Shown one piece after another: positions 22,751 to 36,090 of a stretch of 64,000 nt of DNA; position 1 is the first letter of the stretch; the number at the start of each line of letters is the position of its first letter. The notes under the pieces are model-generated. The model saw only the letters and a program-made list of their open reading frames with translations, was not told the DNA's origin and did not search any database. The stretch comes from Codonopsis lanceolata (taxonomy: Eukaryota > Streptophyta > Magnoliopsida > Asterales > Campanulaceae). Made by a program: the position numbers and the translations under genes. The stretch lies in contig CM028382.1 in assembly GCA_013146195.2 (NCBI GenBank), forward strand, positions 62,537,596 through 62,601,595, given 5' to 3'.

Positions 22751-24018
22751 TTTGATTCTTATGTTAAATTTATATCTCGACAAGACATTACATTAGTTTT
22801 ATACTTCGCAAATGGCTAATCGGGTCGCGTATCGATTAGCGTGGCAACTGTGTATAGAACTTTGCCTTGTATAGTTTTTGTAGGACTTTTCGTAAGTTCA
22901 ACTGAAGACCCTTCTCGCCTTCACCTAAGACCCGCTCAAAGCTTAAGATCTAGACCTCGCGGTCCACTGACCGCTTCTACGTGTCCTCCAAAAGAAAGCT
23001 AGTCGGATTAATTCAAACTTATTTCCATATATTATTTGAATTAATCCAAGTCATTCCCCGACATGTCAAGCCGAAAGCAATTCTTCCGAAAAGCAGAATA
23101 CTTTTCGCCCCGAATAAAGGAAAGCGTAGTGCTGCATCGCCCCTACTTTCTCGCTTCATCTCTCGATCCGACACCAAATCGCCCACCTTTTTGAAGATCT
23201 CGTAAATGATTATTCGCTCTAGATATTCTGTGGAAGACGAAATCCTTGATCGATGCCCCATGCATTTAATGCATTTATGAATAGAGCCGTTGAAGTCTTC
23301 GCCCTCTCCAACGGATTCTTTGAAATGCACTCGCTATTAAATACACGCCATATGAAGATCGGAACAAAGAGACAACCGCATGTAATCAATCGAACACTTA
23401 AAGAATTGCTCGAATCTTCACAACTCCAAGTCTTTCAAAGCTCGTGCATTCAATAGATCCTAAACGCATCTAGAAGTCCTCCAACAACAAGAAGTCGCCT
23501 TCAACATTTATTGCTTTATTCTTCTTGTTGTTAACTTCCATTAACTATATTTTCGCACTAATTAAATATCTTGTATTTACGATATTTAATTCCCTAGACC
23601 CAAACACAAGTCAATATTTTGTACACGATCCATTAGGGATATTCTTTGTAATTGATCTAAGTGGAAAACATAGTGCACAATTTAAATCCAAGGTTGATCG
23701 CCTTGGTGGTGGACGTAGCACTCATTATAGTGTGAACCATCCCAAAATACTTGTGTTATTTCCTATCGCTGTCTGCCTATTATTTGAACTGCTTAGTTTC
23801 ATTGTTTATATTATCCATTTCAACAGAACTTAAGTAATCTGAAAAGGTCTACCTGGTAGTCCTTATCAGCACTGAACAACTTTCTTGAAGGTCTTCCGCT
23901 ACTTGATTCTTTTCATAGATTGCAAGTAACTTTCAAGGAACTTACTTAAAAGTTTTAAAGTGTTAATAAGCTATTCAACCCCCCTTCTAGCTTATTATTG
24001 TGCTCATTGGGACCCACA
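22751..24018 (+). repeat. Copia 2 5' LTR
   Basis: About 1268 bp, matching 36091-37355. The first two bases are hidden by the N gap. It ends GGGACCCACA. Most differences from the 3' LTR are small indels near CAG, CTG or CG. Confidence 0.92.
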
Positions 24019-24020
24019 AT

Positions 24021-24032
24021 TGGTATCGAGCC
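24021..24032 (+). other. Copia 2 primer binding site (tRNA-Met type)
   Basis: TGGTATCGAGCC, two bases after the LTR. It looks like the usual TGGTATCAGAGCC with one base missing; the intact form is at 48040 in Copia 3. Confidence 0.8.
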
Positions 24033-24086
24033 TTACTCTTCGAAAACAAGTTTTTCCAAGATTAAACTCTTGAGAGATACGACATA

Positions 24087-26418
24087 ATGGCACAAACACA
24101 CTATATGCCGCCTACATCTAATGCTAACCACGTCCCAATATTGGACGAAGGTCATTTTGATGTATGGAAGGATAAAGTAATGAGATTCATGAACTCTATT
24201 GACAACAAGTTATGGAAATGTGTCACAGCAGTCAACATGTACCAATGAAGGCAAATCTTCTAGCCTCCATCGCGGGAACCCCGCAAGTTCCTAAAGAAGA
24301 ATCGAATGGACAGAGGACGATAGAAAGTCGGTAGAACTTGACAAAGAAAGCAATCAATATAATCACCATTTCCTCTAGACACAAGCACCTACCAAAGAAG
24401 TGATTCGATGTACAACCGCGCAAAGAGATGTGGGAAGCTCTTGTAGAATACTTGGAAGGAGACCAAGACACAAGAGACAACGTAAAATATACATACATCC
24501 AAAGCAGCTTGATTCTTTCAAAAGGATCCTAAGGAAACCTTGAGACAAGCATACGATCGATTCAATGAGGTAATAAATAGTTGCTTTTCTCTTGGTAAAA
24601 CGTATGACAAAAAGGAAATGAACATGAGGTTTCTAGGCTCTAGGTAGCTTATGGCATGTGAAGACCACTGCTATGAAAGAATCTAAGAACTTAAACGAGA
24701 TGACTCTTCGTAGTCTCTACGCAAGTTTAAAGGTTTATGAACTTGAAGTTAATCAAGCTCTAGAGCAAGACAAACAGCTCGTAACCGTGTCTTCGCCACC
24801 ATGGTCCAAGAAGAAATCATTGTTGAAAACAAACCTTCTACTTCTTCCAAAGAAAATGATTTTTTATCCGATGAACAATTTGCTATGTTTGTTAAACGCT
24901 TTTCAAAAATTTGCAAAATATGGAAGGAAGAACACTCACCAACAACCTTTCAGAAGATTGGTGAAAGCTCATCTAAGGAAGAGCTTGTGTGTTATAACTG
25001 TAGAAAACTGTCATTTTGCCTCAAAATGTCCTAAGCCAAAATTTGAAGCATACCGAAAACCCACTTTAGAAAATTTCAAAACAAAAGGGTATGTTGGTCA
25101 AGACATAGAAGACAAACAGTTGCTTCATGGTTTGAGACCGATTCGTAAGAGGAGGAAGAGGATTGTGAGCAAGCTAACATATGCTTAATAGCTCATGATT
25201 CATGTCCTACCTATGACTCGAAAATGAAGTTGAAACCAACAAGGTAGCCAAGAAGGAAGTTTCACCAAGTCCTTTGGACAAAAATGAAACCAACTTGAGC
25301 AAATGATTCAAACTCTCAATAGTCACAACAAGAGAGTTCAAGAAGCTCTTCATGAAGAACTTCTCAAGGATAATCAAGATATGCTTGAAGAATTTAATTC
25401 CTTTAGAGTAGCCTATGTTAAACCGGCCAAGAACTGTGAGAAACTTACAATTGAGAAATCTTTGATGGCTATAGTTTGTGAAAAGTTGCTTCGGCCTTTT
25501 GGTCCTCTTGGTTCTTTGTTTTTGAGATTCAAACTCTCAATAGCCGCCAACAAGAGAGTATCAAACTGAAGGAAGAAAAACAAATTTCTTCATGACAAAA
25601 TTGATCGCCTGACCGAGCACATCAAAGGACTTGACCTAGAGAAAATTGCCTTGCAAAAGACAATTGACTCCTCGAATAGCTCCAAGGATGCATTTGAAGA
25701 AATCCTTACAAGCCAAAAAATCTAGCAATGATAAACAGCATAGGATATTCGATGTGTCTCTTCCGACAATCTCTTCACCAAAGAGAAAGGTGAATCCTCC
25801 GAAATCAAGCTAATGATATATCTTTCTCTAAACGTACATTTGGAAATATAGGGAAACAAGGCCTTGGTTATTCAAGTGTTCCCTTACGTTTACCCTAAAG
25901 CTCGAAAGGAAAAGCCAAAATGAATGATTCAAATGAGAAACCCGAGAAGGTAACGTAGAGAAAGTGAAGTCTACCAAGCAACGACTATGCCAAGGCAAAG
26001 TCGCCGACGGTAGACCTACTAAACCTCTACCTAACTCATCAAGTTTGTCTATGAAACAGCAAAGTCTTTTACTGCTGAAGGTAAACTTAAAGGTATTCTA
26101 CCGAATCCTCCCGAAAAGGTTTTCAATGTAAAAGCTAAAGCTAAGTCCGTTGGTAACCTACCTAGGAAGATTCGAAAGAAACCAATTAAGTCTACCGTCA
26201 ACAAACAAGCCGAACCAAAAATGGATGTCAAGAAAAGGAATAATCATAAGCACTCTTCGCTTGAAGACTCTAACAGCTTCTCTATGGACTTTCCATTTAT
26301 GTCATTCTTGCCATTGCTTAGGCCATCCGGCACCGTAATGCCCGCTAAGGTTCACCCCAAGATCCGAGAGACCTAGTTCTCTCAAGGTCAAGGTGTATGG
26401 GTTGCAAAAGGTTGCTAA
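24087..26418 (+). pseudogene. Copia 2 gag
   Basis: Starts at ATG 24087 (MAQTHYMPPTSN, like MAHYMLPTSN of Copia 3). The N-terminal part carries ILDEGHFDVWKDKVMRFM, followed by KDPKETLRQAYDRF (about 24528). A zinc knuckle is split between two frames (CYNCRK near 24990, HFASKCPKP near 25017). A Lys-rich tail reaches WVAKGC and a TAA at about 26418. Copia 3 has a stop at the same place. Numerous frameshifts make it non-functional. Gag normally forms the virus-like particle. Confidence 0.85.
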
Positions 26419-26479
26419 TCCTTAGACCCAAAAGAAAATAAAGGGTACCTTGTTTTGCTTTAACTCTTTTACGTGAATG

Positions 26480-29400
26480 CTTCATGGCTATAGAATCGAA
26501 AACAAAGACATCCGGTACCTAGACAAGGGTCGCTCAAGACACATGACTCGGGAACGTAAGTCTTCTTACGTATATAGTCAAGCAAAAGGACCCACGGTTA
26601 TTTTCTGAGACAATGCAAGAGGAAAGACAATTGGATATGGCTCAATTACTAGAGGAAGTCTCTCCATCAACAAAGTTTCTCTAGTAAGTGGTTTAAAGCA
26701 CAATCTTCTCGAGCATATCACAATTCTGCGACAAAGGACTTCTATGCCAATTCAATTCAAACCAAGGCCTCATCAAAGACAAGTGAATCGTGCTTACAAT
26801 ACCGACCGGCAATAGACAAGGAAACGCCTATGTCGTGGACTTAAATCTTCTAGGGAGATTCTCAAACCCGTGTCTAGTAGCCAACAATGTTCGTGACAAC
26901 AACCGGCTATGGCACAAGCTGCCTCACCACCTCAACTTCAAGCACCTCTCCAAGCTCTCCAAAAATGGGCTTGTCAAAGGTCTACCTACTTGTCCGCCGA
27001 TCATGACAAGTTGTAAAGCTTGTCAACTAGGAAAACTTTCCAAGTCTTCCTTCAAAAGAAAGTCTGCAGATTGTCAACAAACGTACCTCTTCAACTTCTC
27101 GCATATGGATCTCTTTGGACCTATTACAAATGCCAAGATTTCGAGACAAGTACACACTTGTAGTAGTTGATGACTACTCTAGATTCACTTGGATTGAAAC
27201 TATGACATCTAAAGATGAAACGTATGATCTAGTCACCGCACTTTTAGAAGACTTCAAACTCAAAAGCTTGAAGACATTTGTGACATAAGATCGACAACGG
27301 CACCGAATTCAAAAACAATGGTGTAGAAAAGTACCGCGATGACCATGGATCGCCACAACTTCTCTCGCCGGCATTCTCAACAAAATGGTGTAGCCGAACG
27401 GAAGAACGTAACACCGATTGAAGCGGCTAGAACAATGCCGCGTAAGCTAAACTTCCGAAGTATTTCGGCGAAGCCAATACCGCTTGTTTTACCTGCAATA
27501 GATCCCTCGGTAAACAAGTTTCATAATAAAACTCCATATGAAATATGGAGAGGAAGATCCCCAAACATTGGATTTCTTAAAATCTTCTATCAGAATGTTT
27601 TATTCTTTATAATGGAAAAGAGTATAGAGGAAAATTTGATGCAAAATCGATTTAAGGAATTTTTCTGGGTATTCCAAACATTCAAAAGCATTTCGCATTT
27701 TCAAGAAATCTAACTTAAAAATCTTAGAATCAGGCATGTTTCTTTTGATGAATATGACTTGTTAGAGCCTAGAATGGCTCGAACGTTGCTAATGATTCCG
27801 ATAATGATGAGACAGTACAAATACAAAGATCTACTTCCAATCCTTATCGAAAACGGAACCCAGAACCCACCAATACCGTAACCCTTCACCGTAGATGAGA
27901 CCTCTACCGATACCGATAACAACTCATCTGCTGACCTCGAACCCATCTCTTCTGCTTTTACCCCAAGCACCTTTACGCATCTCTCATCCTTCTTGTTCAC
28001 CGTAAAATGAAAGTTTTGAAGACTCTATTTCTTCTCGAACTGCATTTTGGTGAATCTCCTTCTCAACCAACTGCATTCTTAAGGGAAGAATCCACCGTAA
28101 GTGATCTTCCTCCAACCGTTATTGAAGCAAGAGATCATCCCATTTCTCAAATCATTGGTGATCTCAATACAGAGTTCGCACGAGAAATAAGGTTCGAGAA
28201 GAAACTTTGTTTGCTTATGCATTTGTATCGAACTCGAACCAAAGAAGATTGATGAAGCTATCGAAGATCATAACCGGATTGAAGCTATGCAAGAAGAGTT
28301 GAACCAGCTTGAAAGATGTAAGGTGTGGAGCTTAGTTCAAAGACCGACCGATCATCCAAATATCGGCACCAAGTGGGTATTCGAAATAAAAGAGATGAAG
28401 ATGGAAATGTCACCGTAAACAAAGCTAGATTGGTTGCTCAGTGGCTACCGACAGAAGAAGGAATTGACTTTGATGAAACTTTTGCTCCTCGTTGCTAGAC
28501 TAGAAGCAATCGAATCTTTCTAGCTTATGCCTCGCTCATGGACTTCAAAGTGTATCGATGGATGTTAAGAGTGCCTTTTCGAATGGTGATCTTCAAGAAA
28601 TCAGATACGGAACAGCCTCCGTGATTTGTCATCTCGCACAACCGACCACGCCTACCGACTCAAGAAAGCTCTCTACTACCGCCTCGAAGCAAGCTCCTAG
28701 AGCTTGGTATGAAACTCTATCCAAGTTCTTAATTGAACAAGGATTCGTGAGAGGAAGAATCGACACTACTTTATTCATCCTCAAGCACAAAGGCCATTCT
28801 CTTCTCGGTACAAATCTATGTGGACGACATCATCTTTGGATCAACTAACCAAAGCCTCGTGCAAAAGATTCGAGAAGTCGATGCAAAGCAAGTTCGAGAT
28901 GAGCATGATGGGTGAACTTACCTATTTTCTAGGACCAGCAGATACAATGCATGACTTTCGACGGAATCTTCATCACCAAACCAAATATGCAAAGGAACTA
29001 ATCAAGAAGTTTGGTCTTGATTCACCAAAGGATTTGAAACTCCAATGTCTACCGACCGCCATCTTGACAAAGATGAAAAGGGAAAGCAAGAGAACATGAC
29101 CAAGTATCGAGGAATCATAGGTTCACTTCTTTACCTTACCGCTAGTAGACCCGACATTATGTTTGTCGCTTGTGTTTGTGCTAGATTTCAGTGCAGATCC
29201 AAAGGAGTCACATTTGCTTGCCGCCAAACGTATCATCGATATGTTTCAAAAACAACAAATCTAGGCATCGTATTCAAAATCCAACAACTTCAATCTAGTT
29301 GGATACTCGATGCATTATGCACCGCAAAGTGAGCGTAAGAAGCACCAATGGGACTTGTCAATTTCTTGGAAATGACTTGCCTCATGGTCTTGCAAGAAAC

Positions 29401-29753
29401 AAGGATCGCTGGCAAACTCAACCACGTAAGGTAATATATTGCCGCAAGCAACCGTTGTTTCTCAACCGCTATGGATGAAGCAACAACTAGTGGACTACAA
29501 CATCAAGACCGAAACCGCCCAATCATGTGTGACAACACATCGCCTATCTCGCCTCCAAAAATCCAATGATGCATTCAAAGACAAAGCACATTGATATTCG
29601 TTATCATTTTCTCAAAGATCATGTGGAAAAGGTAACATCGCCTGGAATATGTTCCAACCGAGCATCAATTGGCGACATTCTCACAAAACCACCGGATGCC
29701 ACCAGTTTGCTTATTTAAGGAGAAATCTTGGTATGATTGATCCTACCGCTTAA
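26480..29753 (+). pseudogene. Copia 2 pol: protease, integrase, RT, RNase H
   Basis: Protease begins near 26500 (DIRYLDKGRSRHM, where Copia 3 has DMWYLDSGCSRHM, so the catalytic Ser-Gly context is altered). The pre-integrase zinc region is at 26900-27050. The integrase core follows, with DNGTEFKNN near 27296 and HSQQNGVAERKN near 27370. RT shows MDVKSAFSNGDL near 28558, QAPRAWYE near 28690 and MSMMGELTYFLG near 28900, a SIRE-type reading. RNase H ends at LGMIDPTA and TAA 29751-29753. More than fifteen frame breaks are visible. Confidence 0.88.
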
Positions 29754-30111
29754 TTTTAATATTTTGTTAATGTTTCTTTCATACCGTAGACCCAAGATTA
29801 GTCTAATCTGAAGACGAAGTTCTCCTTTACCTGAAGACCTAAAGGTTAGTACTCTTACTTAGTCTATTTTTGCTAAAGAGGTTTCTAAAGCAATTAAAGT
29901 GGGTCAAGGATAAAATTTGTACTTAAGGAAAATATCTTAAGTTCCCGCTTTTTCAAAACCGATATTTTCTCGCCTTTAAATAGTCCTTGAACCGTCATTT
30001 GCAAACTTTACGAAACCCTTTGAACATAAATCTTTCTCTCTCTCTCTCTCTGAGTAACTACTTTCTGCAATTTCAAGTTCTTCTTCTTGTTTCTTCTTCT
30101 CATCATCTACA
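29754..30111 (+). other. Copia 2 spacer between pol and the envelope-like ORF
   Basis: AT-rich non-coding spacer with a (TC)n microsatellite at about 30031-30051. It leads to the ATG at 30112. It could hold a promoter or splice acceptor for the downstream ORF, but I see no clear TATA box. Confidence 0.5.
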
Positions 30112-30114
30112 ATG

Positions 30115-30454
30115 GTACGCTTCTTTCTACTCTACTCGTAATTTTCTATGTATCGCTCGCATTTCATTATCAACCTAAAATCCTTTTGGAATTCAAACGG
30201 TCATTTTCGAGTTTATACAAGTTGATTCGCCATTGTTTTTCTTACAAACTTGAATACTAACAAATGCTTTTGTTTATTCATTGTTCATTCTTATGAAAAC
30301 TTCGTTATGCATTTCTCGAGTGTGGTTTCTCTAAACTTTCTAGGGTTTCAAGTTTTTGCTTCGAAAATTTCAATTATTTTAGAAAACTTTGAAATTCCTA
30401 CTTGTTTAGATGTCTAGATGAAAAGCCCTAATTTTATTTTGCTTTTTCTTTCAG
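30115..30454 (+). other. Putative intron in the envelope-like ORF
   Basis: GT at 30115-30116 and AG at 30453-30454, with a polypyrimidine run before the AG and T-rich, stop-laden content. Removing it joins ATG to the basic ARTSKSKR start. No transcript evidence. Confidence 0.5.
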
Positions 30455-32227
30455 GCAAGAACTTCAAAATCAAAGCGCGACAGTGGGAAGGCTTTTGACC
30501 CTGAAAATGTCATTCCTCCAAGTTCAAATATCAACCTTCCAGGATATCCCATCTATCCCGCCTCATGACATTATTGTCGCTTGGACCCGGCTATACATTC
30601 CGGCATGTGCATTGACCTTCACCAATCAACTCCATAGCCGCCGGCCAAAGCTTGCGAGGATATGGACGCCTCGATTCCGCCTCTTCGCCTCAACGACAAA
30701 ACTACGATCTTCCTAGCGTAAGAATTTTATCAAAGAATGGAGCTCATGAACTGGATCGCTTCTTCGGGTGGATTCGAGGCCGCCCCATCTCTGCCACCGC
30801 TAAATCTATTTCCACCATCATCGGCGTGCATTTGAGGAGCTCTTTCAAAGAACCATGGCCGAGGCTTTACATGCCCTGGAAGCCATGAGGGAGTAGACAC
30901 TCTCCTGAGCCACAAGGAAGATGCTCAAATTTGTTCCCTCTGACGCCTATTGCACCACCTTTTAGACAAGGGGCTCCTATTCAAGAGTGGAGCACATGAC
31001 ATGTTTATCGGCCAACAAATCAACTCGACTAGTGTCAGATTTCTACAGCCTACGCCTCAACCGGGGCTCATCATTTTCGACGAGCTAAAGCAAAGGGTGG
31101 AGAAAGCTAAGAACAACCCCACTTGCAAACGCCCTTCGTCAGCCGATCAATGCCCTTTTAAGGGATGATGCAAACATCAACTCTTCTTTGAAAGAAGATG
31201 AGTTGTATACAAGTGGCCAAGGAGAAGCAACTCACGCCTGCTTTTCAAGAATACACCGAATACGAGAACAAGCGCCGGATGCGTAAAGGTCTACCGCCTC
31301 TCTTGACAAAGTGGCCAAGCCTCGCACCTATCTTGGTCACTCGCTTCAATATGGAAGCACATGTAGCAGACCTACAAAAGGCCTCCGCAAAATTTGACGA
31401 CCAAGTGGCCACTTGACCTCCATCTAAAGGCCAAAGGCCCTGGCCGATGAGGCAGTAGCAGCCGCTAAGGTCCAAAATAGCACGAGGCAAAGCCAAGAAG
31501 ACAAGGCCTAAGTGGCACCTCCAACCGAAGAGGAGCAGCCAAATGGATCGAAAGGGAGATGAAGGAAGGCTAGAAGAAGAAGGCACCAGCCAATCTAGCC
31601 ATTCCTCTCCTCCCTACCCAAGCCAAGCCATCCTCTCAACCACCTACCCAATCCACCAACCACCTTCACCAACTCCCCGCCCCATTCCCAAACCAAAACG
31701 AAGGAAATTTTCAGAAACCTTTCAAGACCAGCCACCAGCCCCTCCAACCTCTACCGATGAAGTACCTGAAGTCTCCTATTCAACCGCCGAGGAAGAAAAG
31801 GAGAGCTACCAGGTAAACCCTCTACCGCCACCAACCAACTACCTCTACCGACGCCCAAACCTTACCTCCAACCCTTCATCTATACTGCAACCCTTCATCT
31901 ATTCCTCCCGAGTCATCTACTCAGAGGAATTCACCACCTCCGGAGGAGTCTATCCCTCAGGAGGAGCCAGCCAGAACCCCAACTCCTCCTCCTCCTTCAC
32001 CCTTTAACTACTCACCTGACCCATCCACACCTTCCTCACCACCCCAATCCCAACCAGCTTCAACACCACACGGCCTTTAGACCTGCTCGCCAAGTTCCTC
32101 TTCGAACTTTCGTCAGTAGCAGATCTCTTCACCCCTACCCATCAACCTCCTCAACCTTCTCAACCACCTCAACCTTCCCTCCAAAAACCAAAATCCCTCT
32201 TCTACCCTGCCCCTTCTTTCTGGTTCT

Positions 32228-32232
32228 CTAAA
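32228..32232 (+). repeat. Target site duplication of solo LTR 2, left
   Basis: CTAAA, perfectly repeated at 34906-34910. Confidence 0.95.
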
Positions 32233-34905
32233 TGTAACACCCCGTATTCTTGCATGTGCATTGTGTGCTTGCCTTCATGTTTTCTTGTTGATTGTGAGCA
32301 TGTTCATTTAGTCTATATATGATTTAGAAACATTCATAAGTCATTCATGAAGCTCTTAACATGTTTAGAATCATGTTTACATGCTTGTTTAATCGCCGGT
32401 TGAATTGCTTGTTAGTTCTTCTTCTTTCCCTCCTTCGTTTGGATTGTTCGGGTGTTGTTTGAGGGTGCTTGTGATGAGTTTTAAACTCATTTTTGTTGGG
32501 GTTTGAAACCCCCTTGATTTGGCTAAGTGTTTGGGGGTCTTTTAGGTTGAGTTTTGAGCCATTTTGTTACGCTCGCTAGGCTTGCGGCCGCAAGGTAAAA
32601 TGACCTTGCCCCGCAAGGTAAACCTTAAACTTGGAGGTTGAGCATCCTGAGAGGATGCGGTCGCAAGGCTAAGGGGACCATGCGACCGCAAGGTCCCCCG
32701 AGACTGGGTCGTCTGTTTCGATGTTTCTTGAATTCTACCCTTAAACCCCTATCCAAAACCCTTTCTAAACCCCACCTAAACCTCCCTAACCCTTATTACT
32801 TGTGTCCTAACATTAGTAACATGTTTTATGGATGGATTAAGAGAGCATTAGTCATCATTAAACCCACAAAAATCAGATTTTAAGAGACCACATTGTCATG
32901 ACACTTGTCCCACTCAGTTTTTGAACCAATATACACCACACTTGCAGATTTTGACTCTCATTTCTCTCCCTCACTCTCCAAAAACGGGATTTCTCTTCTC
33001 CAAGACTCTCCCATGGCTTCTTGAAGCTCTCATCTCCATCTTCCTTGATCCTTCACTCATTTGCCCAAGCTACCTTCATCAAAAGTGTAGAGCTCGAAGA
33101 GAGGATCGTTTCCAACCGATTGGTTTCTTTCTTTGCTTTCTTTGGTGTAGAACTAGTAAGTTACTCTTCTTCTTCTTCTTCTATTTAGTTCTTATTGACC
33201 CTAAGGAAACAAAGCCTATGGTGATTGAGGTCAATGAGGACACATAATTGCTTCCTATGCTCTCTTCTTGTATTTTGAAAATATGGACTTGCTAGGAGCA
33301 TGTATAGGATGATTTCTTGCCTATGGAAGTATATTAAACTCTTTCATCTTGCCTATTTATGGTTTTGAACATGTTAGAAACATGTATTGTATTTGTTGAT
33401 GGAATTATTGTTATGTGAGAATGGCCTAGATTGAGCCTACATTATATGTTGTTATGTTATTTGTGTTCTATCCTCCATATTGGACTCTATGATGAACATG
33501 GATCACATTATAGTGCCTTGGTGAATTTACAACCTTGTTGAACATAGAAATGACCTAGGTTGGGTTATGAAGCACATAGCTTCAATTTCTCCAAAATTGG
33601 GAATTTAGAGAAAAGACTCAACGGAGTCGACTCTAGGGAATATTTGAACATGTTGAACTCTAGTTTCAATCCCTACGAAGTTTGAACACCGTTTGATTGG
33701 TTTACTCAAATATGAGCTTGGTTTAGTTGTTTACAACAAGTTGTTATGAAAGGTTGGTTTTGAGCAATTAATTGCCTTGTCATGTTTTTATGGTAGAGAT
33801 TCATACCCTACTTGGTTGGTTGAGTTCGCTCTTGTCGAATTCGATCCTTATTTGGTATTAAGTCAAGTAAACATCTACTTGTGCATCACATTGAGTCCAG
33901 CTGACATTATTTGGTTTGTTTATTAAGTCAGGGTGGGACGATGCATCGCCTTCACGAATTATGGGATTCGTGCTCGCTATGGATCGCCGCACCTGTGACC
34001 TCACACACACCTCCATTGTTGGCCGCAATGGGGAAGTAGCCCCTTTGCCGTATCAATACGTGCCGCATTGGCTTGCTATCTAGATCGAGTAGGTTCTCGA
34101 TAAAAGTCGATGTAATCACCGAGCATCGATGTGGCACGATAAAGTATAATAAAGTTTATTGCAGGAGCTACGAAGCGGCCGTGACTATATCATATCCTAC
34201 TTGTATGATTTATTTTCCGGCACGTATATGAATAATGTGCTAAGTGCTATATGATGAACGTGAACTATAATTGTGATAAATGCCATGTTATAACATGATC
34301 ATGCATTATAGTAACTTACTAAGTCTTTCGACTTACCCTATTTGTTTGTTTTGTTTCCTTAGATCCGAGCCGAGGAGACGGTCCACGTTAGACTCGCTTT
34401 ACCCCGTTTGGTTGATTGTATTCTCAAGGTTGCTCTTTTGGACTTTTGTGATTAGTCTTTTATTTTGGAAAGGACGTTGGGAAGCAAGTCATGTAGACTT
34501 GGCTTGGGATTTTGTTGTTGTAGTTAACTTAATGGTTTAACACTTGTAATCTTTTGTATGCCGACTTATATGTCGAGCCTGTTTATATGTTAATGGTTCA
34601 TTACAGTTTCTTCCGCTAAAGCTCGTTTAATTATTATTGTTGTTGTTGTCTCCGGCATGTTGTGGCCGTTGAGGTTATTATAAGCATGTGTTAATATTGT
34701 AGGAGTAGTTGTTGGGTTCCTACTGTAACGCCGAAGACTTGTTTATTTTAAGTTGTTTTTCCGGCCAAGTGTAGTCGAGTTGTTATTCGTATGCGATGTT
34801 GCGCCACATGAATTTTATAATCCTACTTGTGCATGCTTGTGTATCTTGTCTATTTGGACGGAACGACTCGGGATCTCGCATTGGGGTCCGGGTCGGGTCG
34901 TCGCA
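32233..34905 (+). repeat. Solo LTR 2, 2673 bp, gypsy-like
   Basis: Begins TGTAACACCCCG and ends GGGTCGTCGCA, flanked by CTAAA on both sides. It contains CG-rich decamers (32583-32592, 32656-32665, 32681-32690) and shares blocks with solo LTR 1, for example GAGTTCGCTCTTGTCGAAT, the GATGCATCGCC region and GATCCGAGCCG. No internal retroelement domain. It lies inside the Copia 2 envelope-like ORF and is therefore younger than Copia 2. Confidence 0.93.
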
Positions 34906-34910
34906 CTAAA
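34906..34910 (+). repeat. Target site duplication of solo LTR 2, right
   Basis: CTAAA, identical to 32228-32232. Confidence 0.95.
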
Positions 34911-35763
34911 GAACCCATTCCCCAATCCTCCCACATCAGTGAAAATTCTGACACTGATATGGAACTGGATTCCCCACCAACCCCTCCTCCACCCTCCCCT
35001 ATAACCCTATCCTCTTCCACCAAAACCATACCAACCCAAGACTCATCCTCTTCTGCCTCCCGAACTCCCCATCTCCAACAGCCCATCGGGCTCAGACTCT
35101 CCGCCGACACCATTCACATTGGCCAAGCATCTACTTCCCATCATCCGGCCAATGATGAAGTTTTGTCGGCTAGATGCCATCTACGGCTGGCGAGCTTAGC
35201 ATATCTACCGCTACCATCAAGAAAGCCACTGCAGCAGCCTAAGGCCAACGACCGAATCGCCACTACTCTTTGACATTTCAAGAGGATGTCGGACTGTTTT
35301 GGACAGATGCACGACTTCACCGATGTCAAGATCAACATCGGCTCAACGAGATGAAGGTTGCCGTATCATCGCTCCATTTTCTACGAGTTATTCCACGCCA
35401 TCACTCTCCATCTCTCGCCACGGTCGACTCCCATCATGGAACTCAACAACCTCGCCGCAACTCTCCTCATGATATGATGAATGCCAACCTTGATCGTGAT
35501 CCGCCATCACGGAGGAGAAACAAATGAGATCTATCAACGTAATGCCGATGGAAGAGAATAGCCGTCTTCGAAGAACCGGACTACCGTTGTCGCTCCACCG
35601 CACTCCGACCGATGCGTATGACGATTACCAATGAAGAATAGAAGAGCTAGAGCGAGAAAGAAGAGAAAAGGAGGGCAGACAAAGGCAAAGGGAAAAGACC
35701 TTGGTAGCTTTTGTATCTTTCTTTCTTTCCTTTGTATTTATCTTATTTTTGAAAACTCGTTGA

Positions 35764-36090
35764 ATGTAAACATCTTGTTTATAAATACGATGATTACTTG
35801 CTTTTTCAAAAATTATGGTGTTTAAATTCCGCTTTATTGTTTATCTTATTTAGAATTTAAACATTCAGTTTAAATTTATTTAAAGCCGCTAATCCGAGTG
35901 TCGTTCTTTGACTCTCTTATTCTTGTATGCACTTAGATTAGTCCCTTGCATTTGAGGTGTTATTCGTTTAATAGAGGCATGTCTACCGATTACTTAATAT
36001 ATAAAATTTCTACATGCTATTATCTATTAAATAGTTTGTTTTAAAACCCTCATTTGTAGTAATGATGACCATATATAAATAGGAGGAGAT
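35764..36090 (+). other. Copia 2 3' untranslated region with polypurine tract
   Basis: AT-rich, non-coding. It ends with AGGAGGAGAT at 36081-36090, immediately before the 3' LTR, as expected for the plus-strand primer. Confidence 0.8.

Larger units (their letters stand above)
30112..35763 (+). pseudogene. Copia 2 third ORF, envelope-like, with putative intron and terminal membrane segment
   Basis: ATG 30112-30114 is followed at once by GT. A T-rich 340-bp stretch ends TTTTTCTTTCAG at 30454, after which ARTSKSKRDSGKAFDPENV reads on. This looks like an intron after the first codon. The body is decayed. It includes a segment at 30950-31170, a Pro/Ser-rich region (31540-32230) and, after a solo LTR insertion at 32233-34905, more Pro-rich sequence. 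Near the end are a charged coiled-coil-like stretch (RIEELERERREKEGRQRQRE, 35638-35697) and a hydrophobic segment (LVAFVSFFLSFVFILFLK), then TGA at 35761. The position after pol and the membrane segment fit the envelope-like ORF of the SIRE lineage. Function is unproven even for intact relatives. Confidence 0.62.

Noticed and set aside
31543..32007. Pro/Ser-rich frame as a host gene
   Set aside because: It lies between pol and the 3' LTR of Copia 2 and is part of the third ORF of that element.
34280..34540. Hydrophobic 86-residue frame as a membrane protein
   Set aside because: It lies inside solo LTR 2, T-rich sequence gives the hydrophobic residues, and I see no counterpart frame in the related LTR.
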